64,000 nt of DNA from Larix kaempferi (GCA_027924585.1 BSBM01000646.1:1299501-1363500); one strand, 5' to 3'. Positions 31,764 to 43,842 are shown, counted from the stretch's first letter. Made by a program: numbers and translations. The notes: generated by a model not told the origin, from the sequence alone.

Positions 31764-32873
31764 TTATGATGAAGATAATGGAATAGGTTGAATGAGTGAC
31801 TTAGGTGTTAATGAATGATGATCAAGTTCTAATGTTGATTAATGTTAATTATTGTTGATTAATAAACAAGTTATGGTTAACTTAGGTAGTAATTAATGCA
31901 TTTGGTTCGTAATGCACGATTGAATATTAATGAATTTAATTAGTCAAGACTAAGGGTTAAAACATTAAATGGTGATTGTAATGTTAATAAAGGTAATATT
32001 AACTTGAAAGGTTAATATTAATTACGTCTCAAACAATATTAATTAATTAATTAAAATATAGGGATAAGATTTAAATTGTAAATTACTTAATTAATTATGA
32101 TTATGTCGTAGTCATTTATAACCATTGTGTAAATTATAAATAGTACCATATGCCATTATTAAACAAGTGTTGAATTATATTTTGAGTTAATTAATTAAAA
32201 GGATTAATTAATTATAAAGTTAATTATGAAACTTGGGATTGTAAAGTCGAGGGTTGATTAGAAATTTATTATGGTTAAAACGTGTAGAAGTGAAACACTT
32301 GTGGTTGGTAGGTGAACCAACCCAGGAATTTATTTACATAATAAAATAATAGAGTTTAATGTTTTGGATTCAAGTGTTAGGGCTCGAGGAGGACTTGGGA
32401 TTTGTGAAAATTTATGATGGAGATAAGGGTAGTAATGGGGAGCATAGAGTCAGCAGGAAGAGGGGATAAGTGGAAGGATGGATTTTGGGGGAGGGATCAT
32501 CTTGGCATGTTTTGTATTTTGGGATAGGATAGAGAAATTTCAGAGCAGAAGAGAAGGGACATTTGTTGGAGAATTTTAGAAGGGAAAACTGGTTGGCTTG
32601 TACTTAGTTTGGGCTCGGAGGTCCAAAGGGAAACTTGTGGAGCTGGGTGGTCAGCGAGACCTCGCTAGTTAGCAGGGTGGAATACCATGTTGTCTGGTCG
32701 GTTGAGTTTCCTGGGTTGGGGAAATCGCTTTGTTGCAGGGCATACAAAAAGGAAAAAGGAGCAGCAAGGGGTCTACTAGCTATCTAAAGGTATTTTTCCT
32801 ACATGTATAATAATCATTTCTAACTCTATAAAATTTTGTTTATGTTAGTTTTTCTAAAGATATTTATTTGAAT
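31764..32873 (+). other. continuation of Tekay-like LTR region
   Basis: AT-rich sequence with no gene, then a G-rich stretch (32380-32780) of the sort found in transcribed LTR parts. It is the other side of the sequence split by the copia element. Confidence 0.45.
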
Positions 32874-32879
32874 TACATG

Positions 32880-32919
<40 letters not shown>

Positions 32920-32925
32920 CATGTA
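32874..32925. repeat. 52-bp perfect palindrome around (AT)17
   Basis: The arms TACATGCAA and TTGCATGTA flank 17 AT dinucleotides, and the whole 52 bp equals its own reverse complement. It could extrude as a cruciform. Confidence 0.9.
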
Positions 32926-33330
32926 GAACCCTGTTTTTTACAGGCATGAAATTTAACATAAACTAGGAAAACAAAAACAGAACATGAACCACAATGTAAA
33001 TAGTAAAATATAGGTTTGTATTTATAAACAAAGATAAACTTGGACTAGGGTCCTACACATGGTATTGGAGCCATGGTTCCAAATCTGGAACCATAGGGCT
33101 TACTACAGCGGAAGAGAACATAATAAGATGAACTAAATTAAAAAAAAAAAAAATTGGACTCCTGTGCAAGTATTTACTGGTTGCGGAAGTCTTGGACCTG
33201 CATAAAACTAGGAGGAGAGTTAGATTTTTTTTTTTTTATATATAAAGAAACTAAACATTAACTAAAAGATCACCAATACCGAAATATACAGAAAGAAAAT
33301 CCCTATTTACATAATTACTTGGGGTAAATT
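32926..33330 (+). other. possible relic of another LTR end and leader
   Basis: Near 33050-33075 the text CCTACACATGGTATTGGAGCC looks like an LTR end followed by an initiator-Met-type primer site, with the copia-like continuation ATGGTTCC. No other part of such an element is recognised. A T13 run lies at about 33226-33238. Confidence 0.35.
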
Positions 33331-33373
33331 ATTCTTGCTACCACAAATGAATAAGGTGAGAACAATGTAAAAG

Positions 33374-33377
<4 letters not shown>

Positions 33378-33452
<75 letters not shown>

Positions 33453-33584
33453 GTATATAAACAAAAAAAAAATTATATGTATAGATAAACCAAAGTTCTT
33501 TATATATATAGAAAAGAGATTTCAATTTAATTTAAATTGAAACAAAAATATATATATGATAAATATATAAATGAAATTTTAATT

Positions 33585-33622
<38 letters not shown>
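33378..33622. repeat. (AT)n microsatellites
   Basis: A long AT run at 33378-33459 with two interruptions, and a second at about 33587-33622. The ORF 33307-33525 is AT repeat, not a gene. Confidence 0.95.
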
Positions 33623-33624
<2 letters not shown>

Positions 33625-33719
33625 TAAACAAAAATTTGAACTGTATCAAAATATTATAACAATTATTTTTTTTACATTATTATAATTGGGAAAAAAAGTA
33701 AATAAAATTTAAAAAAAAT

Positions 33720-34200
33720 TCCATGGCAGCTGAGCGTGGCCATGGCCAGCCTTGGCACAACTTGGACAACGGAGATGGGCCCGCAGCCTGGGCCCATACC
33801 GTCTAGCAGCCTGGGCGTAACCTGACCAATGTGGCCATGAGTCTGCGGCCTGCGGCCTGGGTGCATCTCGGTCAGCATGGTGATGAGCTCGTAAATAGGC
33901 GTAGCTTGACGAACGACCATGGGATTGCAGCTTGGTCGTAGCCCGACTAGCGCGGCCATGAGCGTGTGGTCTAGGTGCATCCCAGCTAGTGTGGCCATGA
34001 GCCATGGGCTAAGCGCAGTTGAGATGGTCTGGCCATGAGCCAATAGTTCCATGGGGCGCGACCATGAGCCATGACCTGAGCATAGCTCGATCGGTATGGC
34101 CATGAGCCAGCAGCCCAGAGGGCACGGTCGACCAGAGGGGGAAAGCCCCAGTTCATGAATGGAACAGAAGGAGATGGAGGGCGCAAGCTGCAGCCACTCC
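33720..34200. repeat. GC-rich degenerate tandem repeat with GGCCATGAGC core
   Basis: About seven imperfect units share GGCCATGAGC, TGGGTGCATC and AGCTCGATCGG-like words at roughly 35-65 bp spacing. Base composition differs sharply from the AT-rich flanks. Minus-strand ORFs (34202-33672 and two others) run through it; their wording (SWPH, AHG, LMA repeats) follows the repeat and resembles no protein I know. Confidence 0.7.
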
Positions 34201-35396
34201 ACTTCGTTCTGTAAACAAAAAAAAATATAAACCTACAAGAAAAATTCTAAACGAAGAGATAGACCTAAGATAGAGCAATCTTATACCTGCTTGGAGGTAG
34301 AAGCTGCCAGTTGATTCCATTTCCCTCTAGAAGCTTAGTTGCAGAGCTCACTGAGTCCATCGCTCTCTCTGACCGCAGTTGCAGAGCCGAGTTCGTCGAA
34401 AATCCATTGAAAGAAATGACAGACAGCGAGGGTTTGTTCCTTTTAAATTTTTTTGTTTTATTATTCACATGCCGATGGGTTGTTTGGAGAAGGACATGGG
34501 GTCCCTCTTGCGAGGCTATTGCATAACTTCTATGGTTTGACTAGGTAGCTAGATTAATAAATTTAATAATCTAGATCTAATTAAATTTAAAATTTAGATC
34601 TAATTAATATAATTTGGGTCTAATTAGGTTATAAAAAAAATCTAAATAGTTTAAATTACAATATGGAATGAAATAATTTGCATTAAATTAAAAATGTATA
34701 ATTTAAACTTAGTTATTTTGAAATAACTTATTTAAATATATTATTAATTATTTTGAATTTAATTATATAAAATTATTAATATTATAAATAATATATGTTA
34801 TTTACAATATCAATATGCATAGAATTATTACAAAGTTAATTGAGATTATTATTATTAAAATTTGTTGAGCGTAATTTTGCTAAAATCATTATTTTGAAGT
34901 TAAGATTTAAGATCTTAGGTTAAGGTTAACTAATTAATTTGTAGGTAATTTTTGTAAATAAACTGTATAAGTTAAATTATAACTTAAATGTGAAAAGGGT
35001 TACCGATTTGAAAGCAACCCAAGGTAACTAAAACTAGGTTAATTTAAGTAAGATAGAACGTTTCACGCCAAGGGATCGCGCCGAGAGTGACCTGGGAGGT
35101 GGGTGCCGTCATCGGTGGCTACTGAAGGTAGGAGGACGATGCGACGCCACATGCCGCTAAGACATCGTGTCTTATAACCGCGGCTCATAACGGTGATGCC
35201 CACTAGGGAATGTAGTAGATACCACGTACCCTCACCCGGTCAGGCATTCACCTTGGTATCAAGTAAAACCCATTTACGGGTCAAGAAATAAATAAACTTT
35301 CACACTCTAGTAGGTCTGAGTATGAGTTTAATAGTAACCTAGATAAGATGTCGCCGTATGCTAATTGTCGTATTATGCCATGTTACAGGGATAAAC
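34201..35396 (+). other. leader or LTR sequence before the second Tekay-like gag, no gene seen
   Basis: 34540-35030 is AT-rich; 35060-35250 is GC-rich. The word TGGTATCAAGTA at 35254-35265, 140 bp before the gag start, may be the primer site of this copy. I could not decide between this and the candidate near 33059. Confidence 0.4.
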
Positions 35397-36595
35397 ATGG
35401 TAAGGACGCAAGCAAATTGGGGGCGAGGTGAGGCGACGACTTTACCTGAACCAAATGTGTCGGCACCATCGCCATAGAATGTCCTTATATTTCGCTCTCT
35501 GGAGGAAATAAATGAAACACTCCAGGAACTACAGAGAGGAAGTGTTACCTCGGAAGTAGAAGTGGAGGCCCCTCCACTAAGGGATGAAATTCCCAAAGTT
35601 GCAGTGAACACGGTATCGAGACCTCAGCATCAGGATATCACAAGGGAGCTTCAGAAGATAAGGCTTCTAGAGTTTTCAAGGGGTCGAGTAGGGATATGAG
35701 ATTAATCGTGGTTGGAAGAGATGACTAGGTGCTTAACCTTATAGGAGTACACTTCCATGTCCAAGTCCAAGATCGCCATATTTCAACTAAAGGGGGTCTC
35801 TTTGAAAGACAGTTGCAGCTTACACCAGACACGGTTCCATGCGAACTATTTGTGGAAAAGTTCAATAGAAAGTACTTACCTACATCCTATCAGGAAGAAC
35901 CGGTAGGAGCCCTTCATGCCTTGGTACAGAGGCATCTATCCGTGGAGGATTATGAAGAAATTTTCATGGAAATAGTCAAGTATATTCCTTATTTGGACAA
36001 CGATGAATGCTAGGTTGAGAAATTCGTGTTTGGGCTCAACACCAATATCAGGGCCCAAGTATGAATGTGGAAACCGACTTCGGTTGTCGAAATGGTTGAT
36101 TGCGCTCGTTACACAGAGGAGATGTTGGGTGCAAATCCCATCAGGTAATTCAACTCTCAGCAATCAGGGTTTGTGGGGAAGGCCCCTCGAAGCTGCAGTC
36201 GGGGAGGGTATGTGATGCCAACTCCCTAAGGAAACAGTTACACACCAAGGGTTGCAACGATCGACAAGTCAGTGGAAACTAGGGCAGTGTCCCAATGAGA
36301 CATAGGAACTCACCAGAGTGTGAGGAATTTTAGAGGATTAGTCAGAAGGGGAAGAGTTCCTAGGGGGAGAAACTCCTCTCAGAGGCCTGAATAGGTTATC
36401 TCACCTACTCCATTACAGGTTGCTTGTTGGGGATGTGGAGGTCCACATTACCAACGTGACTGTCCTGAATTACGATATGGTACAGTGCATTGAGAATTAA
36501 ATGCTCCAATGGGGAGTGGGGGTAGTAAGAGTCAGATATCGACAATAGTGAATAACCCTCAAGCAAAGAACCAATCCACTGTGGTGGAATCATAA
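35397..36595 (+). pseudogene. Tekay-like gag, broken
   Basis: Starts at ATG 35397 (MVRTQANWGRGEA) and soon meets a TAG. In other frames it continues as gag: FVEKFNRKYLPTSYQ, then LVQRHLSVEDYEEIF, then VEKFVFGLNTNIRAQV. A nucleocapsid-like CWGCGGPHYQRDC at about 36423-36461 has three, not four, residues between the second Cys and the His. The N-terminal half contains the Glu-rich SLEEINETLQELQRG. Several stops and at least two frameshifts make it non-functional. Confidence 0.82.
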
Positions 36596-36598
36596 GGT

Positions 36599-36955
36599 AT
36601 GGTCAATAATGTTAAAATTAGAATATTGTTTGATCCTGGTGCTATAGATAGTTTTATTTCTCCATATGCATTACACAAATGTGGGTTGGCAGCCTACGAG
36701 CATGACAATTTCAACTTAATAGAAATGGTTTCAGGGGTAAAGAAAGTGGTAGGACCTAGTGTTGACAAGTGCATAGTGGATCTCAAGGTGTGTGTTACAC
36801 AAGTCAAGGTGTACGTCACCACCCTTGGAACTTATGATCTTATCATAGGTATGAACTGGCTTGAGGAACATCGAGATTTCTTGGACTGTTACGGGATGGA
36901 ATTTCTTTGCTTTGATGACAAAGGAGAGGCCATCAAGATCCAAGGTATCAAATAG
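36599..36955 (+). pseudogene. Tekay-like aspartic protease, altered active site
   Basis: A 118-codon frame with the protease fold pattern ILFDPGAIDSFIS, then VTTLGTYDLIIGMNWLEEH. Family members have Asp-Ser-Gly-Ala; here Ser is Pro. The word CVTQVKVYVTTLGTYDLIIG aligns with the fragment beginning at 21543, so both copies belong to one family. The first copy is cut by an Athila-like LTR at the GTGTT within this region. Confidence 0.85.
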
Positions 36956-37953
36956 AAGGTGTCCCTACATTTTATATCCACGATGAACGTAAAGTGATAT
37001 ATGCGACAAGGATGTCGGTTGTATATTGTTGAAGCGATAAAAAATTAGAAGGGACCCTCCTTTGATGAGTACCCAGTGTTATCTGAATTCAACAACATCT
37101 TTCCAAAGGAATTGGCTGGGTTACCTCTTAAGAGGGAACTTGATTTTACAATTGAGGTAAAACTCGGTTCGGAGCCAACATCGAAGACACCATACAAGAT
37201 GACGGCCCCATAACTTTGCGAGTTGCAAATGCAATTGAAGGAACTACTAGATCTACGGTTTATCAGACCAAGTATTTCACCATGGGGTGCAATAGCAATT
37301 TTTGTGAAGAATAAGGATGGTTACTTGCATATTTGCATCGATTACCGAGATTTGAATAGAGCCACAGTGAAGAATAGGTACCCGATTCCTTGAATTGATG
37401 ACCTCTTTGATAAAATGAAAGGGGCGACAATCTTCTCAAAGATCGAATTGCGATTAGGTTACCACCAACTACGAATAAAGGAAGGTGATATACCTAAGAC
37501 TGCTTTTCGAACATGGTTTGGGAACTATGAGTTTGTAGTGGTACCCTTTGGTTTAACCAATGCCCCAACTATATTCATGAGCCTCATAAATGGTGTGTTT
37601 CAAAAGTACTTAGATTGGTTTGTGCAAGTCTTCTTGGATGACATCCTCATCTAATCCAAGAGTGAAAGGGAGCACTAGAAACACTTGCGAATAGTGTTTT
37701 CATGCTTAAGAGAGCACAAGTTGTACGATAAGTTGTCCAAATGCTCGTTTTATCAAAAAGAGATCCATTATCTAGGGCATATAATTTCCAGTGAGGGAAT
37801 TTCAGTTGACCTTAAGAAGGTGAAGGGCATAATGGATTATCCTGTGCCAATAAATGCACATGAAGTGAGAAGCTTCATGGGGTTAGGCAGGTATTATAGA
37901 AGGTTTGTTGAGGGTTTCTCAAAAATCGCAAAACCCATAACTACCCTACCTTG
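36956..37953 (+). pseudogene. Tekay-like RT, truncated and broken
   Basis: Follows the protease and aligns with 21660-22680. Blocks: [48 protein letters not shown], and VFLDDILI next to a TAA. Then YLGHIISSEGISVD, and RSFMGLGRYYRRFVEGFSKIAKPITTLPC up to about 37953. RNase H, integrase and chromodomain are missing because the frame runs into other repeat DNA. Stops are frequent. Confidence 0.88.
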
Positions 37954-38286
37954 TAAATAAAGAAAATGGAATGAAGGGGTAAACAACCCCTTGTGGATCC
38001 TTGGAAAGAGGTCTGCCCTAAAAGAAGAAGGATCCACTAAGATTTCCCTTGAAAGGTATAAATAAGATGAGCATTGTTGTGGAAAAAATTGCACAAGTGT
38101 GCACTCTTCTACTTGGTAGGGGGCTAGGCCTTGTAGGCTATAGCAAAGCCTCAATCCTTGGAGCCTTTTTGTGTGGTTTTGGTTGTCCTCCAAGTTATCC
38201 TGCAATAGATTGTTAGTGGCATTCACATAAAACAAATAAACTTAAATATAATGCAAAATAAAAAGAGATGGGGGGAGAATGAAAAC
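37954..38286 (-). repeat. left part of a Tat-like LTR (minus strand)
   Basis: Starts TGTAAATAAAG where RT homology stops and ends at AAAAC, the target duplicated by the copia element at 38287. The same sequence continues at 45932. No gene is seen. Assignment to the LTR whose other end is near 46670 is inferred from the shared AAAAC flanks. Confidence 0.5.
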
Positions 38287-39110
38287 TGTAAATATTTGAT
38301 CTAGATATCACTACTCCCTCTAGATCGCCCTAATATCTCAAGCGGTATGAGTCTCAATATCAATATATGCTCATAAAAATATAGACTCAAACAACTATAT
38401 CTACATTGACCAACTGAAATATAAATGCAATCACACATATAAACAACGGATATACCCTGGAACCCTTTTGGGAAAAACCAGCTAACTATGGGGATATCTT
38501 TTCTCTCGAGCCCAGAGCATATAGATATAAATGATACAATACAATACAGGATTACCTCAGCAGGTAACTCAACCGGTCCAAAACTGGATAGACTCTATTT
38601 TGCATGCATCCACCTGATGCATGCACTAGATGAGTAAGTCTCAACTGTCAAACTGGATCCGAGTAATCTGAAGATGCCTCTAATTGATCTGTCCTCTCTC
38701 TATCTCACTTCTTTGATTTTCTTTGAAACTAAAGAATCCCTCTGATGAACTCGGCCTTCTCTACATGCACAAGTGAACCCTCCATCCAGATGTCAAATGC
38801 TCCTATCGGATCAGATCTCAGTAGATGTGAGCTTTGATCATCTCTAAGCTTCCTCCAATGTTGAGGAAAGGATATCCTGAAATTCTTAGACTCTGAATCG
38901 GCCAATCGAGCTCCAAACGAGATTCTCCCTCCTTGGGAAATGCAGCCTCCTCCAAGAGAACTTTGCCTCCTCCAAAATAAGCAGGAATCAAACTGATGAG
39001 CTCTCTCAGCTCACAATAGTGGGTGTCTAGCAACTCTGGAACTGAAGGTCACTGATCTAGCTCAGATCTGACCTTCCTATCTCTTGCAGCAGCTCCTCTC
39101 TCTCTCTGAA

Positions 39111-39890
39111 AGTCACCCCACATGGAAAGCTATGCCCTCCTCACTCTAGCAGTATCTCTCTCCGAAAATGAAACTGAGTAACCTCATCTGGGGATTCCCT
39201 GCCTCTATAAATAATCTCAACAATGAATTAGGTTTTCCAAAACCCTAATTCCCGGTGCATGCAAAAAGTCACTTCATGCAAAAGGTCACTTTTCATGCAG
39301 TCACTGACTGCTGAAAGGTCATGCACTACTCATGCATGCAAAGGTCAATCTCCCCTGAAGCTCCACATGCAGCCCCCACTGGGCTCATGCCACTGAGTAG
39401 AGTGCATCTCACTCTCTACTCCATCCTAATGCCTATGTAGCTAATGTACCTCCATGTAAGGCATTTGAACCATGGAGGACATCTCGAAGTTACCATAATC
39501 AGTCACCCCACATGGAAAGCTATGCCCTCCTCACTCTAGCAGTATCTCTCTCCGAAAATGAAACTGAGTAACCTCATCTGGGGATTCCCTGCCTCTATAA
39601 ATAATCTCAACAATGAATTAGGTTTTCCAAAACCCTAATTCCCGGTGCATGCAAAAAGTCACTTCATGCAAAAGGTCACTTTTCATGCAGTCACTGACTG
39701 CTGAAAGGTCATGCACTACTCATGCATGCAAAGGTCAATCTCCCCTGAAGCTCCACATGCAGCCCCCACTGGGCTCATGCCACTGAGTAGAGTGCATCTC
39801 ACTCTCTACTCCATCCTAATGCCTATGCAGCTAATGTACCTCCATGTAAGGCATTTGAACCATGGAGGACATCTCGAAGTTACCATAATC
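39111..39890 (-). repeat. 390-bp tandem duplication
   Basis: Two nearly identical copies starting AGTCACCCCACATGG. I saw one difference (CCTATGTAGC against CCTATGCAGC). The partner LTR at 44730-45931 has the segment once. Confidence 0.92.
39205..39213 (-). promoter_or_regulatory. LTR TATA-like box (one of two copies)
   Basis: TATTTATAG on the minus strand; the second copy in the duplication is at 39595-39603 and the 5' LTR equivalent at 45647-45655. Confidence 0.5.
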
Positions 39891-39895
39891 TAACA

Positions 39896-39906
39896 CTCCC
39901 TTTTAA
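39896..39906 (-). other. polypurine tract
   Basis: On the minus strand TTAAAAGGGAG directly precedes the TGTTAG start of the 3' LTR. Confidence 0.8.
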
Positions 39907-40939
39907 TGAGGGAAGTCCTGACACTGATGCCTGGATCCATCAAGTCCACTGTTGCTGACACTGATCTACTTGATCTGTTTGTCACTAATCTCTGACCTGA
40001 AGAACTATGATCAATCTCCATATGGGTGGCTTCAGAAGAAGCCCTTCTTTCAACCACAGCTGACTCTGCCACTGCACTCTGACTCAGACTCCCTCTAAGT
40101 CTTTGCTGCTATAACCAACCTTGAAGACCTCTGTCAAGTGGATCTACTGCTTTGTAGATCATCTGCCTAAGGCCATGAGTTGACTCAGCTCTATAAGTCA
40201 ACTCCCTTTGTCTCTGAACTGACTTAGCTCTCTCCTGAGCCAATTCCATCTCAACCATGTCATACTAGCTCACTCTCTGATTGGTTCCTGCATGAGCAGC
40301 ATGCTCATCCATATGATGTGAGCCCAAGGGATCAATCTTCTGATACTCATTACTGTCATGAGCGTCTCACTCATCCATAGAAACTACAGAATCACTGCCC
40401 TGATCCTCAGCATGATGAGCATCTCGCCCACCCATCTGCTGAAAAGGCTCACTCATTCTGGCCTCATCTCTGCTATGAGCATCCTGCTCATCCTCCTCCT
40501 ATGCATCTAAAGAGGATGCACTCAACCATCCTGATGTACTTGAGGTAGGATGTCCATGAACCAAATAATCACCATCGATCCTGTGACCAAATATGACTAG
40601 GTCCACTTTTCTAGGATAGGTGAAGAACTGATCCCTGTGAAATACTACAGGGTATCCTACAACTGCCAAAGATGACACTGAGAGTACACTCCCTCTTAGT
40701 CCTGGAACAAAGAGTACTCCTTAAATGTCCAGGAGCTCCCTGCGGTCAAGCAGAAATCTCACTCTGCCCACTCTAGTAACCAAATGGTCAACCCCCTATA
40801 CATCCCGAGCCAACTACAAGGATGTATGCTCTAGGATTAGAAATGCGTCTCGCACTCCTGTCATGTGACTGTTGAGAGTGTTGGGAACTCTCTACCTCTG
40901 ATCAACCTGAGCCTCTGGTAGGCTACAATCATGTCCCAA
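39907..40939 (-). pseudogene. copia protease remnant and spacer
   Basis: Minus-strand wording SHMTGVRDAF near 40867-40838 and GVLFVPGLRGSVLSVSSL near 40720-40665 match the part of copia polyproteins from the protease to the region just before integrase (family wording NHMTG, DVLFVPGLRMNLLSVS). The catalytic DSGA is not recognisable. VVFHRDQFFTYP follows. The rest up to the polypurine tract is an acidic, Asp/His/Glu-rich stretch with stops and no integrase or RT block. Confidence 0.7.
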
Positions 40940-40944
40940 CTGAA

Positions 40945-43837
40945 TGTTGAGGTGTATTTATTGTCTTAAGGAATCACCAAAATATTTAATTATCGACCAG
41001 GGTTGGTAATCTTAGAGTTGTGGCACAGTATATGATGAGGTAGAATAGGGCCTAATTTTTCGGCTCGGAAAACCTTAGAAATTTTTAATAGAGAAAAGAT
41101 CGAAAGATCTTTCAAAATGAAAAATCGAGTCAAACTTTGAAAATATAACTACTGAACTGATTAGACCTAACTAAACCTATAGACTAGAATAGTATTGAAC
41201 TATACTATTCTACTCTATGGGCAATTACTGAAAGATATGAAAACAACAATATTATTTTAGGGAGCAAGACTAAATTAAAATATAACTACTTTGATGAAGT
41301 TGGAAACTACGGATAGAACTCTAATCTAGGAATTAGAGACAACTGTAAATGAATTTATAGACCTATCTATGAGATGACTCAATTGAAAACTAATTATGAA
41401 ACAAAGAACTTAAAGCAAAACTACAAATGACTAGGTGAATTCAACAACTATTCATGCATTCAATTAATAATTCAAGACTACACTAAATTACCTAATTCCA
41501 CTATCCTTGATGTTGTACGTCGAATGTGATAGGAACTGTGGTGAATGTATCAAAATGACTTTCAAATGTAACAAGGAAACAAAATGGAAGCAAATCTAAT
41601 TTAACTTCGACAAATAAATGCAACCTAAAGAATGTCCAACTACAATTAACTTTAAACATTGTGACCTATCTTTTATCCATGAGGAAATGAATTGGAACTA
41701 ATGAAATCTAGAAGCAAGTAGAAAACTTAATAAAGATATTTACTTGAACTGAATTTGATTTGGAAGCAAGTAGAAAACTTGATAAAGTTATTTTATATAG
41801 AAGCAAGTAGAAAACTTGATAAAGATATTTATTTATGAACCAAACTCGATTTCATGAGCATCTTCATTAACTGTATGAATGGGAAAACTGATCCTATGCT
41901 TAAAAAAGAAACTATCAAAATTAAGATAACTTGGAGAATGAAATTATTAACTCTAATCCGAAATAAATCTTAAGAACATATAATAAACTACACTAAGAAT
42001 GAAACTGATAAATTCTAGAACAGTAACCTATTGGAAAATCAAACATGAAAGACATAACTTAAAAGATAGTTAAAGCAAAGTTAAGGAAGATGAAATGGAA
42101 ACTAAAAACAATGACGAAACTTAATTAAAACTCTATGCAGTGGGAAACAAGATCTTAATTATATCTAAGACTGCTAATTAAAGGCAAGAAATATTACAGT
42201 TAAAAAGCCTAAGAAACTGGATTCTAAATAAGCATAAAAACAATGTAGAAAGTATTGAGGTCCGAATGACGATCCGGATGACTATCCAAATGACAGTACG
42301 GATGGAAGAAAATGATTTAAACTAAGCTGATCTTAACTAACCTAAACTAAGAAAACGATTTAAATGAAGCAGTTTGGATGATCTTAACTACTAGCTGGCT
42401 GATGCATATGATCCTATGGTGCAAGGGAAGCAATGAATAGAGTGTTTAGAAGATAAGGTAACAAGAAGTAACCTATTCTAATCATTGTTTAAAGAAATAA
42501 ACTATTTCTATGGCCTAATCAAACAAAACTGAGATATGAATAAAACTAACCTACAACTATAGTAAAGAAACTAACAGAACAAATTCCAATCACGAATGAA
42601 ATTGGAATGTTAAGCTAACTAAACTCTAAGTGTTTGTAAATACAGGACTAAAAGCAAACTAAGCAAATTAATCAAACTAAACTAATTAAGAAAACTAAGC
42701 AAACTCAATTTAAGCAGACTAAGCGTGACCAGTCACTAATTACATTCTGGAAATATCATTAATATGAAAAACAAATTAGACATACAGATCAAAAAATAGA
42801 ATTATCATTTACATAAACGGAAAAACAACATATATTAGAAGACAAAGATATCATATACAAAATAAATGCATGAATTAAACAAATAACACAACTTATCTGC
42901 AGAAGACAAAGACAAATTATGTACACAGACGGGAGACCACTAGTTGTTGAGGGGCCCTTCTCAGCAATTAGAGGCTGCGCCTTAATCAATTAATCACCAC
43001 GCACACTACTGAGCTTTCATAAAAATAGAATAGAAGTATATTAATTTAAAAACAGATTTACAGTGTTCTGTGTCTACTTGCAGCTGGAAGACTAAAAGAC
43101 TAAAAAGCTAAAAAACTAACTCGTCTTAGTCACGAAGACGTCTATATATACATAGTTACAATTGGGAGAGAAATTCAACCCTTTAGTGGTCGACTGCTCT
43201 AATAATAGGCAGTATTAATGCCAGAAAATGGCTCTGCTTAACAATTCATGATAGCTCATGGCCAAGGAACGACCCCCTAACTATTTACGACAGTGCACAG
43301 AGAATCTACCAGGTTCCACGACGTTGGTTTCCTTCACACGGTCGTTGAGACGTTGATCCTTTTTTGAGGTGGGAAGAGGGAGATGTGCTATCGAGTTGAG
43401 CGTGCAGGAGAAGGAATCTTCTAGAACTCCATCTCACGCATCATAAGGGCCACGTTCTAAACAGAACCCATGTGACGGTTTGCCTTCTAACGACCCGAGA
43501 ATATCTCAACTGACGATCTCGTGGGTCTGAACGGCGGGATGAATGCGACTGATCATTTGGAACGTGAATACGCATCTGAATGGAGGTTTGTTTGAGAGCC
43601 ATAACCTATGGAATGAAATATATTTTCCATGCAAGCCAAGTAATATCAAATAAACATCAATAAGTCACAATATGATGATTTTTACCCAAAATTCATGTGA
43701 TGTGTGAATATATGCATACTTGATCTGTTTGACGGTCTGAATGGCGGAAAGAATAACTTATTGTATCAAAAATAGTGAAAACAACGCCATCAGAGCGTGT
43801 TTGATGATCAAAAGTGGTGACAAAATGGACACCAACA
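40945..43837 (-). repeat. Athila-like solo LTR, long form
   Basis: A 2893-bp segment with ends TGTTGAGGTG and GACACCAACA, flanked by CTGAA (40940-40944) and CTAAA (43838-43842), a 5-bp duplication with one mismatch. No primer site or internal region adjoins it. Both ends match the short LTR at 21057-21542, which lacks 41083-43493. A minus-strand TATA-like box lies at 43151-43142. The A-rich middle contains three copies of AAGCAAGTAGAAAACTT near 41702, 41762 and 41803. No gene is seen. Confidence 0.85.
43142..43151 (-). promoter_or_regulatory. TATA-like box of the long Athila-like LTR
   Basis: GTATATATAG on the minus strand, followed by ACGTCTTCGTGACTAAGACG. It is in the part missing from the short LTR. 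Confidence 0.5.
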
Positions 43838-43842
43838 CTAAA

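Larger units (their letters stand above)
38287..39895 (-). repeat. copia 3' LTR with 390-bp internal tandem duplication
   Basis: Reads TGTTAGATTATGGTAAC to AAATATTTACA on the minus strand. It is 1609 bp against 1202 bp for its partner; the excess is a 390-bp tandem duplication (39111-39500 and 39501-39890) that includes the TATTTATAG promoter box. Confidence 0.92.

Noticed and set aside
33055-33075. Primer-binding site of the second Tekay-like element at 33059
   Set aside because: TGGTATTGGAGCC looks like a copia-type site and lies 2.3 kb from gag; a second candidate at 35254 is closer. I left both as possibilities in the feature list and did not assign it.
33672-34202. 176-codon minus-strand ORF
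   Set aside because: Encoded by the degenerate GGCCATGAGC repeat; no family resemblance.
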